Of a DNA stretch of 64,000 nt, positions 15,017 to 27,300 are shown piece after piece; the stretch's first letter is position 1, and every line of letters begins with the position of its first letter. The stretch lies in assembly GCA_013397075.1 (NCBI GenBank), contig VWZS01008816.1, positions 496,001 through 560,000 on the forward strand, in the 5' to 3' direction. Both the position numbers and the translations under genes were made by a program. The notes below the pieces were generated by a model, which was not told the origin of the DNA, made no database searches, and saw only the letters and a program-made list of their open reading frames with translations. The DNA comes from Rhabdornis inornatus (Eukaryota; Chordata; Aves; Passeriformes; Rhabdornithidae).

Positions 15017-15394
15017 GATTTGCTTATTGTATACAGTTCAGAGATGAGCTGCTGGAAACTGCTTGGCTGCATCAGAAACTAGATACATAAAAAACAAGCC
15101 AAGAAAAACAAAACTTTACGCTCCACTGCTGACTGGCTTGAAGAGCATCAGCAGTGGAGAACTATGACAATACAGCAAATCCTATTACTTCTGCTGCTCT
15201 GGATGTGGCTGCCACATCCCTGCCATACAGAAATGCTCTTCAGAAGGACTCCTGATCTCAGACCCAAAAGCTTTGGAGGACGTGCTTTAGGGAATGATGG
15301 GAAAACAATTCACCGCCAGAAGCGAGGCTGGATGTGGAATCAGTTTTTTCTTTTAGAGGAATACACAGGATCTGATTATCAGTATGTAGGCAAG
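15017..15394 (+). CDS. CDH10: CDH10 first coding exon: 5' UTR part (15017-15163) plus residues 1-77
   Basis: The acceptor is a pyrimidine run ending in AG at 15015-15016; the donor is AAG|GTAAGT at 15394/15395. The ATG at 15164 has A at -3. It is preceded in the same frame by a TAG at 15080-15082, so no longer N-terminus exists within this exon. The codons give a hydrophobic signal peptide (residues about 1-22, run of six leucines), a short prodomain, the furin-type site RQKR at 51-54, and the mature N-terminus GWMWNQ with Trp56 and Trp58. Both Trp side chains insert into the partner EC1 in type II cadherins. The exon ends in phase 0. Confidence 0.93.
15044..15082 (+). promoter_or_regulatory. 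Upstream ORF in the CDH10 leader, 12 codons
   Basis: Within the untranslated part of the first coding exon an ATG at 15044 opens 12 codons and stops at TAG 15080-15082, 81 nt before the main ATG and in the same frame. Base -3 of this ATG is G, a fair context. Short upstream ORFs often reduce translation of the main frame; whether this one is translated is inference. It is real as sequence only if the exon is spliced as described. Confidence 0.4.
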
Positions 15395-18300
15395 GTAAGT
15401 TTCTTATAAGATTTCTCTATAATTTCCAAATGATCTTATCTTTCCAGAGTCTTACTTTCTATGTTTTATTCTAATGTGTAAGAAGCAGATTTCCAAGAAA
15501 CAGATATACTCTTTCTCCTACTAGAATCACTAACTTAATGTTACTAGTTAGAGCTTCTGAGAAATACTGGAAGGAAACACATGAAAATATTTTTGACAGA
15601 TTTTTTGTTTCAGCACATCATACCTACCAGCAGCCCACTCAGTATGTCTTCATTATCAAAGCATAATATTATATAAATAATTATAAAATAATTTTCCAAC
15701 TCTGAATATTTCATGTTTCATATAAGATATTGCATTCTTTTTCTATGCTAACGTTTGAGGAATTCAACCTATTTTGAAAAAAAAATATTCTTCCTCCTTA
15801 CCTCTCCCTGAAAATCAATTAACTTCAGGGAGCAAAGTTCATTTTGAAGCCATGTGATAGAAATCACGTGGTTAGGAAGTGAACTGCAATAGAAGGCAGC
15901 AGAATGGTATATGTGACTGTGTAGCTTACTGGAGGTATACATAAATGACACTGGAAAGTGTCCTTTAAATTATTTTCTGTTGATATTTAGATTTTCCCAT
16001 GTAATTAATTGAAAAATATATAATGTATAATGCCACAATAATATTCAAACAGGTACAAGATGTTAATTCAAAATGGTAATCTTCTTGAAAATGAAATTTA
16101 GTGTCAGCAGTAATGGGTACATCTTAGCATCAATGGTTGGTTCTAAACAAAGAAATTCAATTTTCTATAAAGCAGATTTTCAGTATTTACATGGTTTTGA
16201 ATATGAAAAATACCACAATTAAGTACTGACTTTTTGAAAATCATGGAATCACAGAGCAGTGAAGATTGTAAGGCAGGTTTGGAAACCATCTAGTCCAAAC
16301 CCCATGGTCAAAGCAGGGTAAGCTTGATCTTCCTCAGGACTCTGTCCTGTCAAATTTTAAATAGCTCCAAAGGTAGAGACTTCACAGTCTCACTGGAAAA
16401 ACTATTCAAGTGTTTGACCACCCACTCAGTAAAAAGATTTGTTTCTATATTTGAAAGAAATTTCTTGTATATCACATTGTGCCTGTTGTTTCTTGTCACG
16501 TCACGGAGCATCACTGAAAAGAAACTGGGCCTGTCTCCCTCACTTCTCAGCTAGTATTATATACATTAATAAGATTTGTGCTGAGCCTTCTCTTCTCCAG
16601 GCTCTCAGCTCTCTCAGTATCTGCTCATATGAAAAATGCCCTAATTCCCTACTCAACTTCCTGGCTATTTCCTGGACTCTCTCCAGTAGTTCTGTACCTC
16701 TCTTCATGTGGTGAGCCTGGACATTGACACAGAAGTACAGAAATATCTCACCAAGGCAGAGGAGAGAGGAAGGGTCATCTCTCTTGATCACCAGGTGATG
16801 CTCTTCCAAGTGGAGCCCAGGGTGCTGATGACCTTTGCTGCAGGGACACATTTCTGGATCCTGGTCAGCTTGCTGCTCAAAAGGACCCCAAGGTCACTCT
16901 GCAAAACTGCTATCCAGCCAGTTGGGCCCCAACATGCACTGGTTTATGGGAGTATTACATTATAAAACACTTCTTGGAAGAATTAAGGACACTGGAGGAT
17001 TTGTGAAATGAAATGCTTATTAAAACTTACGAAATTTAAACACTCAGTAAAAATTTAAGAGTGCAGGCTTAGAAACAAGTAAGCCATTTTTTATTTCTTG
17101 CTTTGAGTCTGTAATATTATCACTAGCATTTAAATAATGCAGCCATTTCCAAAGCATGCTGAGAGTCTTGTAAATTGTCCCTAACTTTATTTCCTACAGT
17201 TCTCAAGTGTGAAGTCATGACTCCCAAGTGTTCTGAAGCAAGTAGGCCAGTTCCTAGTCTGGGTCAGGTTGACAGCATATGAAAATTGACCTTGCCCACA
17301 AAATAAGAAGAGTCACTGTATCAAAACACTATACTATTGTATTGAAAGTATACTGCTTACAACAGTCATAGGAAATAAATAGCTTTCCAGGGCACCAAGA
17401 ACTTCATATTATTTAAGAATCTTCAGAAGCATGCTGATTACTTTTTTCCTATTGTATTATTTTTTAATATTTATTGTTTCAAATCATGAAGTGGGAGTGG
17501 TGTTACTTAAAAATTTCTTGCAGTCATAAATAAGGGAAGGAAGACTCTTTAGAGAGGAAAGCGTTAACATTTGTTAGACTAACTCACCTGCATTAGAAAA
17601 AGAGAGCTGCTGATAAACATTGTATACTACTTTGGGTGAGAGAAAATAAGTGTTTGCAAATGTGATGTGATAAGTAAAGTTAAGTAAAATGACGGATTAA
17701 GGTACAGCCCTGAGAAGAAACTTGATGAGCAGTTAAAACAGCCCTTTCATCTAGCTTGCTCTGGTTAGAATAAAAGAGTTGTTCCTTTAAGAAAGCAAAC
17801 TTAAAATTAAACAGTATATAAAATTGCCCAGTGGTAATTTTCTGACAAGTTTGGGAAAAGGGTAGAAAACACATATAAAATGAAGAGTATGGTATTTGTT
17901 GAGGGAGAGTTTTACACAAAGGAAGCTAATGGAAAGAGATATAATTATATGTGGAATAAAAAATTGATTGTTATGTTAATTAATGCTTTATTCTGATAGT
18001 CCAAAATCTCAAATTATTAAGTAAATAAATAACTACTGATTAAAATTTTTCTGCATAAATTTTGTAGCATCTATCTCCTTTCCCTTGTTTGTGCACTTAC
18101 TTTTCCAATAGCTATCTCAGTTCTATACTCAAAACATTTCTGGATGTTTCCTTTTACCTGATTTTATCCAGAGACAAAATTATTTCGATAGGTGTGTGAC
18201 ATAAAAGGCCACTTTCCTGTTAATTTCTCTGCAACGTGTTTGGAGGTGTTTTTTGGAAATTTTGAGAGATAGTAAGAGCAGAAGTTAGAACTCAATGATT

Positions 18301-21300
18301 CATGGCCAAGTACTAAGAGAAAATTTTTGTGCAATGCCAGTGGAACAATCAGCAGAACTTCCAAAGCTGATTCATTTGGGTTTATGCTTTACATCTTTTG
18401 CTTTCTGATCTCATGACAGATATAATTTTTCTGGTTTGTTAACCTGCATTTAAATATCTGTCAGGGAAACTTAATAACTGGAAACTTAATAACTGAATAC
18501 CACAATACTCTTGAAACAAGTGTCTACAATTCACAATGCAATTTATGCTTTCATTCATTGTCTGGGTCATCTTGAGAATGTTCAACTAGAATAATATGAT
18601 GGAAATGTGGTTCAATGAATTAATGGGAAACATAATCCCATAGCAACTGAAGCATTCCTTCTTTAAGTCAACTCTCTGTGTGAAATGGTGGCAGAGTACG
18701 TATTGACTGGTTATGGACATTCGCAGGTTTTTTTAGATCATATTTATTATTATCACAAGAAAGCAGATGGTCATTCTTTCCTTCATGTAATACACAGCAT
18801 CCTTCAAGCAGAAATCAAAATTATGTGATTTTTGTATATTCAGAACCTCAGATAATAATTCCAACTGTATTTCTACTAAAGATTGAAGTAATAAAGAAGA
18901 ACCATGGGAAAAACCAAACCTATGTATATATAGAGAGAGAGACAGAGTACAATTTGTCTTTGAGGTACCTCTGCAAAAATATGCTAGAAGAAAATCTGAG
19001 TAAAAGTAGTCCTCCCAGTTTCAGCTAAACAATGCAGGAATGTTCTAAAAGAAGTGTAAACCTCATGTCAGAAAACTATTAATATTATGGAAAGTTGATC
19101 CATAATTTTTATTAATTTTCTTAGTATACAGTCTCAAGGTCCGTTTATTATTTTTCAAATAAAGTGCTGAAATTTTAAAATGCATTTTCAAACCCATTCG
19201 GAAAAATTTCAATTTACTTTGAGTATATCCAGAAAAAGAAAAAAAAAAAATTAAATCTAAACTTTATTTTCTAGTAGTTGTCACCTAAAGGAAGCACTAC
19301 GGTGTACCAACAATATCTTGATACTGTCATTCAAAAATAAATTTACAAATAAATTCTTTATCCACATCAAAGTTCAGCTCCCCTCTTATTGTCTCAACAG
19401 ATCTTGTCAATTGTTTAGTTTTGCAGATATTTTCCCAATTTAGCTTTCTGAGATAGATAATGACTTTTTCTAGCAATTTCCACTACAGTAGTTTTATTGC
19501 ATGAAGGATCAACTGACACAAATATTTCAGCACTTGGAGAGACTGAAGTTCTTAGTAACATTGCAGTGCTTTTTAGTATCTCAAGGGATAATTTATCATA
19601 TATTTGCACATAAATGTATATAACATTTGTGAGTGTCATATTAGAACTGTTACCAGAAAGGATTATCCTGGCAGTATTCACTATCAGATCCTTGTAAGTG
19701 TAGTCATTATCTTTGATGGTGTGAAGAGCAGAACATGCCAACCTCACTTAGTTCCTTTCACTTCAAGAATCTCAATACAGACATGATTCTCAGGAAAAGA
19801 CTTAGCAATCTGTGTGTGCATGACACATTTTCAAGAACAGCAGTTATAGTTTTAGTGTCTATTGACACTGTGGATGATGTACCATGTAACAGTCATTAAG
19901 ATGTAAGGCAGTGAAGCCTCAGATGTTGCCTGTATTTTTCTTTTTGATGAAGCCACTACCAAAAGCACTAGTTTTGGAAAGGGTAGTACAAAATACAATG
20001 TTTTGATTTCAAAGGATTCATCATCAGGTGTGACACATACAATAGAAGTTCCCAATGAAGTGATGCTGTTGTAGTGGTAAGGCGAAGACTTACCAAACTC
20101 TTTTAAAATCCTCTGCATTATGATTTCTGAAGAGGGTTTCTACCATAGTTCTTTCTTTTGCAAAGATCTTTGGTGCTATGAGAGACTAAAGAGTAGGGTT
20201 TTGAATTGCAATTGCTAATGTGCAGGCTTCATATTTGATGTGAAGATCTGACTGAGAGTTATAAAATGCCTTTCCTTTCAGGTGACGGTAATCAGCTCTG
20301 TGGCACTGAAATTCTTTAGAGGTTGAATTTTCAGCTAGAGCAGATTCTCATGACAGAGATCAATAAAAAAGAATGGAAAGGGATGGAAGATATTCTGCAA
20401 ACGGAATAAATGAATAGTGATCTGTTAAGGTGAAAGAGGGCAGCTAGTCCTTTAACAGTTTCCATGTGAGGTGTTTTTGGTGTAACTCTACTGGAAGCAA
20501 ACCCCAAGTTATTCACAGATGTGTATCTTCAAAAACCTTATCGTATTGAAAATACTGCAGTGTGGTGGAATTAACATTTGAGACACAACAACATTTAGAA
20601 ATTTTTTTCCTTCTCAGCACGACTTAAAAACACAGACTGAGAAGAGGGTTATTTAAGGTACCAATTCATTTCAAGCATATGAAAGATTGCTTTTGGGGGT
20701 ACATATGTGGCCTCCTAGATATTTAAGAACAAGTCAACAGTGTCAGAGTAAAATTTGTTTTCCTGTAATATCAGAGACATCAAAAGCTTCCTGTAGTTTT
20801 GTCCTGAAGGCTGACTGATTTTCAGTGAGTACTGAGAAAGATTGATTCTCAAAGTCTGTTGGGACTCAGCTCAGTAGAAGTTTATGACTATAACTGCTTA
20901 GATTCATCACTTACTCTAAATTGTTAAGTGTGCAGAGGGTTGATATTTTCTGTTGGCAAAAGGACTATTCCTTTGGAAACCTCAATGTATGCTGGAGGCT
21001 CTGATTTCTTGCTTCAGGAAACAGCAGCAGAAGGTACTGGTCGCAAAGAGCTAACCAGGCTGAACATTAAGGTTTTATTCTCATAAATAATGAATTGTTT
21101 ATTAGCTACTGTTCCGGATGTACCCTACAAGACATTGGGTTTTGCTGGATGACAGAGAATAGAATTGAGAGTTGTTGAAGAATGTGAAGGCTTTGTAGTG
21201 TCCACAAGTCTTTTAGCAATGACCAAAAGGACCACAGTTGTGTGCCCGAATTTGAAGCCAGATATATTTGTTCAAAGACTGTGGCTTCACAGCCCTGGAC

Positions 21301-24300
21301 AAATATCTGTGTCTTTAAAATTTCTTTAAAGTGTTGTCTGCTCAGAAGGAAAGAGAGGTTAAGGCACTTGAGCAGCGCATACTGAGGGCATATTTAACCC
21401 AACTGCTTAAGGGGATGATTCCCAGTGTCCAAATTATCTGATGATTTTTTTTCCTAAGATGTGCCCCATGCTTTAAATTAAAGACCTAAGTGAACACTCT
21501 CAGTTGCTTCTTAAGACTGGTAACATTTTGGAAGGTGCAGGGAAGCACAGAGAGCTACAACAAAGCTCCAGTGTTTCACAGTGAAATACTACTGGAATGG
21601 ATAACTGTCATTTTAGACTTCATTTCATGTGTGCAGACTGAATCCAACAGTCTGAAGATAGATGTTCCAAAGCAATTTTGCATTTTTGGGGAAGTCCAGT
21701 GTCAGTATTTATTCTCTCAGTGAGAAATGCTGGATGTGTTGAATGGCTCTCTGCTTCATATTTGTCCTTGAAGATCTAACAGGCAGACTAGTTGGAGTGT
21801 ACTTTTTATCTAAAATGGTAAAGTCAATAGGACTGTTCATGCAACCAGAACTAGCTAGCATCACAAGAGCCATGTTTCATAAAACTTGTGTGGGACAGAA
21901 GTATTGAAGGGGAGGAGAGATGGATGGATGGAAGGAAGGAAGGAAACCAAAATTAGCATGGAAAGGACTAAAAAGTTGTAACAATAGGCTTACTAACACT
22001 AGTGTAATTTAATCTCTATTACAGCAGAGAAGGTTTGGTTTGACAGAACTGAAAGGCAGCATGTCCTATATTTTTATACTGTATCACTAAGACACAAGGG
22101 AAAGATCTGAGAGTATGCCAATGCTGGTATGGGTATTAATAGAGAAAAAACTTTCATGCTAACAGTGTTAATCTAGTTTTAATCAAACAGAAATGTCTTC
22201 TTTACCAACTGGTATCATTAGGGAAGTTCTGTGGGCTTATGTTGTAGCTGCATCAAATCTTCATAAGCAATAAAGTTTGTGGCAGTTTCAGGCTCACATC
22301 ACATATCTATATACACATAATTACCAGAGAACCTTGTGTCACACTTGCGGTGATTCATTGGTAAATAAAGTGAACCATGATCCCAAGATGTAAACCATGC
22401 TCTGAGGTTCCAAGGCTCCTGTTATGATCCAATTATTGAGAGATATGTCAAATTAAGGTGCAAAGAGTAAGTCAACAGTATGGATTTTATTTACTAATAT
22501 AATGTGAGGTAGAAAGACAAGATAAAATAGAAGAAGGAAGGGGAGAGGGGGAGAGAGAGAGAGAGAGAGAGAGAAGTCAAGAAGAAAATAGTCACCACCC
22601 ATGCATCCAGTGACATCCTCCTGGTTCTTTTTCCCCCATGGCTTCTTGGTGGTGGGTTGTTCAATACTTTTCAATATCTCCACATGTTAGCAAGCAAATG
22701 AATTAATGCTCATTGGCAACACAGTTCTCTTTTTCTATAGCTTAAATTATTCCCTCGCTTCTAATGATAATTACTCCACATGCTTAATCTTTCCTGTCTT
22801 TTGATTCAGTGAGTTTTTTGACTTGGTGGGTCAAGATTTCCCCCTGCCAGAATTACCTTTTACCCAATCAGAGCTGATTCAGCACAGTTGCTGCTTTGAT
22901 TTTCCTTGTAATCCATTAATTCTGTATTCTTTGTGTCCAATATCAGTGATGTGTTCTTCTCTTTCAGTTTCATTTAAATTCCCCTGCATCTGAGGTAACA
23001 CCCGGAAAATAGTACAACCTTTATCTTATCCCAAGTTCTTGCTGTGAGGGCCTTTATTCCATTCCAAGTTCTGGGTACCCATGGAAGGATGTTTGGGTGG
23101 GCCGAGGTGTTCATTGGTGGCCGCAGATGCCATCTGTCCCATGACTTGGGGTGGACTCTGTTTGATCAGTGATGTTTGTAGGAGCAGTTCCTTCCTTACA
23201 ACAGTTTGCCATAGGGAGAATTTTTTCCTGGCTGCATTAACCAGGATGATCTAACCAGATCTCTGCAAGGCCAGATCTCTGGTTCTGGAGTTCACACCTT
23301 CCTGTTGCTCCATTCTGTGCTTGTCTCATGGCAAAGTCCTTCTGTGGCCTGAATGGTGTTCAAGACAGGAAACTGTGCTCTTTAACTCCTTGCAATTCCA
23401 AAAAGAGAAGCAAGGCAAAATACATAGAAAAAGAACAGTAAGACACTAAATTGCTTAGGTAGACCTATTTATATCTCAGGTAGACACACGTAAATGTGTT
23501 TATATACAATAGCACTAAGTTAAACACTAAGCATAGTAGAGGACGTTTTTCACTTCCATGGGTAGTTTTAGGCATACTTTGCACAATTTTAAAGATCATG
23601 ATAACTGAAGGAGTTACAGTCAAAGAAGTGGGATATCATCTCTAAAATTGTATTTGCTCATCTTACAAGAAAATACTAATTACATAATCTGTTCTTATAT
23701 CTCCTTGGCCTCTATAGGACCATGAGTATCAAGTTGAACACTTTTAATGGTCTTTAATTGGAATCTGCAATAGATCTTTACAAAAATGAGGTGGTTTTAA
23801 GTTTTTTTCCCCCCTAAGGAAAACAAACTAAAACTGAATGTAAGACGTGCAAAGCAGAGGAATATACAAATGGAAAATTTAGCTTCTGCTAAACAAAGTT
23901 ATGAGTCAATTGAAAATTAAATGAACCTAATCATTCTTCCTGACCAAAATGACCCTTTGCAGGCATTTTAAAGCTTTCCGTTTCAAGCACAGCTTTTGCG
24001 TACTAAACTGGTATGTTGAACTTTTGAGGTAAAGCACTAGAAAGTATTTCTTACTTGCTGTCATATGTCAGGGGCAGCGTTTTGCCCTCCCTTGCCCAGG
24101 CTTTCCCCGGGGCTGAGGGGCTCAGCCGTGCCCTGCGCTGGGGCCGCTGCAGCCGCTGGCACCGCCTGGGGCCGGGCCCGGCAGCGCTGGCAGAACCCTG
24201 GCACAGGGAACGCCCAGCAGAGCCCCCAGTGCTGCCACTAGCCAGGCACCTGCTCTATATATGATAACATGCTTAGCTCACGTATATTAAAACAGCTTTT

Positions 24301-27300
24301 TTATTACTTTCTTGTCCATGGGTCAATAGTTCTCAGTATGGTAGAATTACATGCTATGTTCATACTTGATCTGCTATGAGTGCTTCATAAATACCACTTT
24401 CAAAACAGTGTGGCTGTTTCACTTCATGTATTTCCAAGTCCATACATCTAATTGCTTTCAAGTGCTTTACCCTTATGCAAACACTTTGCAAGTCTACTTA
24501 TAAACTAATGCAAATATGAATAGGGACAAGTAGCTGAATATTGTTTCCTTTTCTTCTGTCAAGTAAATGGAAGCTACACGTCTAATGGTATTGAGTGCTT
24601 CAAGGTAGCATGGTAAATGCAAAACACTGGAATGTATGAATCATAGAACCACAGAATCTCCTGAGCTGGAAAGGGCCTGCAAGGATTGAGTTCAACTCCT
24701 GGCCCTGCACAGAACAACCCCAAGAATCACACCATGTTCCTGAGAGCGTTGTTCAATGCTTCTTGAATTCTGGCAGACTAGCTTTACCTAAATAATTTAA
24801 TGAAAACTATCTAGTTTTGGTGCAACAATGAAAAATATTATTTGACTTCTCCATTTTTCTTTTGCACATACTTGAGCCAAGCCATTTGTCAGTTTGATGA
24901 GAAGTGGTAAATGAGACTGAGGGGTCAATACGGTTCTGCTAGTCACGGAGGTAGGTTTCCTGCCACAGTATCTGCGAAAACTATTTTTAAATGGTAGATT
25001 TTAATTTTTTTTTCTAGTAATCCCAGTAGCAGTAGTATGCCATTTTGAAACCAATTTCTAAAATAGGTAATTCTCATCTGTGTAAGCATGAAATGAAATA
25101 AGATCTATCAGTTGTCAGGAATATTTGGAAGGAAGTTAGTCTAAAATACGGGCATATTTCCAGCAGGTGTAAAATCACCAATACATTTTGCTGCCTTTAT
25201 GAAGAACAGCTATAGCTCTCTTGGGTGGTTTTCATTTAGAGTTTGTATCTGATTATGCATTGTACTTAAAACAACATCATACTTCAAAATAGTAGAAGAA
25301 ACTGGGAAATAGTTTAATCTGAGCTCTCCAGTTTCTTTCTGTTCAATTTATCTTTTGGTTTTAAAATTCTATCTGCTTGCCACAAAAAGATAGTCCAAAT
25401 GGGAGAGAGCTGATAAAACTGAAATTATTTATATCCAAAGCCCCAACTCGGGAAAAGTAGAGTCTGTTTCATCACAGTACATTCATTCACTCAAGGAATT
25501 AAAAACCATAATATAAAAGAGAGCTTTATAAATGTTTGACCTATACCGTATTAGAAATTTTAAATGTCTAAATAGCCAATAGTTACAGCCATAATTCAAA
25601 AGCTGGTTCTCCTTAGGGGCTTTTTTTTTCCCTTCTCTTGATTTTTTTTTTCTTTTAAATTAAATCAGATGCAGATGACCTTTTACATATCCTGTACACA
25701 CAGCGAGGAATATCTGGGAGTAATGCTGTGGAAAAATTGGTGACTTGCAACAAAATACCCATTAGGGAAAGAGTTCTAAGAAGTCAAAAGTTGATGTTTA
25801 CCCTTTTAAAATGTCTTCCTGCTGAAAGGTTTCCCTTATATTTATAAGAGCGTTTTTGTCTTTGAAGATAATTAAAAATAAACTGGAGCAAAAAGACTAT
25901 AATGGTAACTTCTTCCAAAATCTCTAATACCTTTTGTTTTGAGGCAGTATCTGAAGTCCCTGAAGACGGAGTACAATTTGCTTCCAGGAGTAAACAAACA
26001 TCATTGTCCAACTCATCCGTGTTACTTTCTCAAACAATTATTTCATTTCCTGAGTTTTTTCAATAGCTATTCACTTCAGACCATTAAAGGATCACTGAGG
26101 GAAAAAAATTATCCTTTAATTTTATAATATATTGGTCTGTCGCAATTTTAAATGTATAACCCTAGATGAGTTCCTAATCTCTTCAAGCCTGAGAACAGAA
26201 GCTGCCTTGGTTTTGTTTCAAAGATTGAATTCACAGACCATCCAAATGCTTGAAAGGCAGGTGCAAAGGTGCCTTAACACATCTGAACACTCTTCAGAAC
26301 TTAGAAATTATTAGTGAATAGTTAGGAGGCTTGGTATACTAAAAAGGCATGCATAAACAGATTTATGCAAAGAGCTAGATGGAAAATATTTGTTGAACAA
26401 AGAACAATAATGTTCTGGGATATTCATGGTATTGTAGTTTTTAAAACTAAGAAGTTGCAAAGATTGGTGCCTGCACTGTAGGCTCAGATTACTGGGCATG
26501 CAAAATCTGAAAAAAGATTCTGCATACTTGCAAGAACACCTAACAGCTGAAGAAAACCTTGATGCTCAACAGCAATTCTGTTCATCTCTTCTGTTCCCCT
26601 TATCAAGGTTGTAGAAAAGCCTTGCTTCTTCATACTGGCTGTGCCTTTCTTCTGTTTCCTAGATCTGTGGTCTACAGTCCAGTTATGCTCTCTGGATTTA
26701 GAATGATTGTCTTATACACAAGCAGACCTATATCAAATAAACTTTGCTGGTGACATTTTTATTTAGGGAGTAGTGTAGATTCTCTCCCTGCCTCTGAAAT
26801 TATATTCCTTCAATCATACCTTTCCTTTCAACTTGCCTAAGTATTGTATCTCAAAGCATTTGGGAGAGAAAGACATAAGCAAATTAACTTACTGTTGGTG
26901 TAAAGTTAGGAGTAATCATACCGTCCTTCAGTGCCAATGTTCTGGTGATCTGAGGGTTTTTTTAGGTTCTGGTTGGGGTTTTTTTTTTCTTAAGAATATT
27001 TGTCCTTTCTTAATAATTCTCAAGCAAATGACATTTATTAACACAACAGAAACAGAGGTTGGACATGATGATTTGGAATACTTCTGGGTGAAACTGGTGG
27101 CAAAAAAGAAACACAAAGATAAACAAACAAAAAACCCGCAAAAGAACCTACTTTGTAGAAAACTTCAGAAAACTGCATGGTACATTTGAGATGATCATAT
27201 GGGATACTTGGTCTCTTCCACACTCAAGAACAGCTGAGAAAAGATACAACTACTCTTTCTGACCATTTGGTTTAGAAACTGGTTTAAGTTATAAAAGTGC

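Noticed and set aside
16540..16965. 103-codon minus-strand and 85-codon + strand frames
   Set aside because: Both fall in a reversed CR1 fragment.
26833..27189. 118-codon + strand frame
   Set aside because: Low-complexity runs, no recognisable domain, length within what occurs by chance in 64 kb of AT-rich intron.
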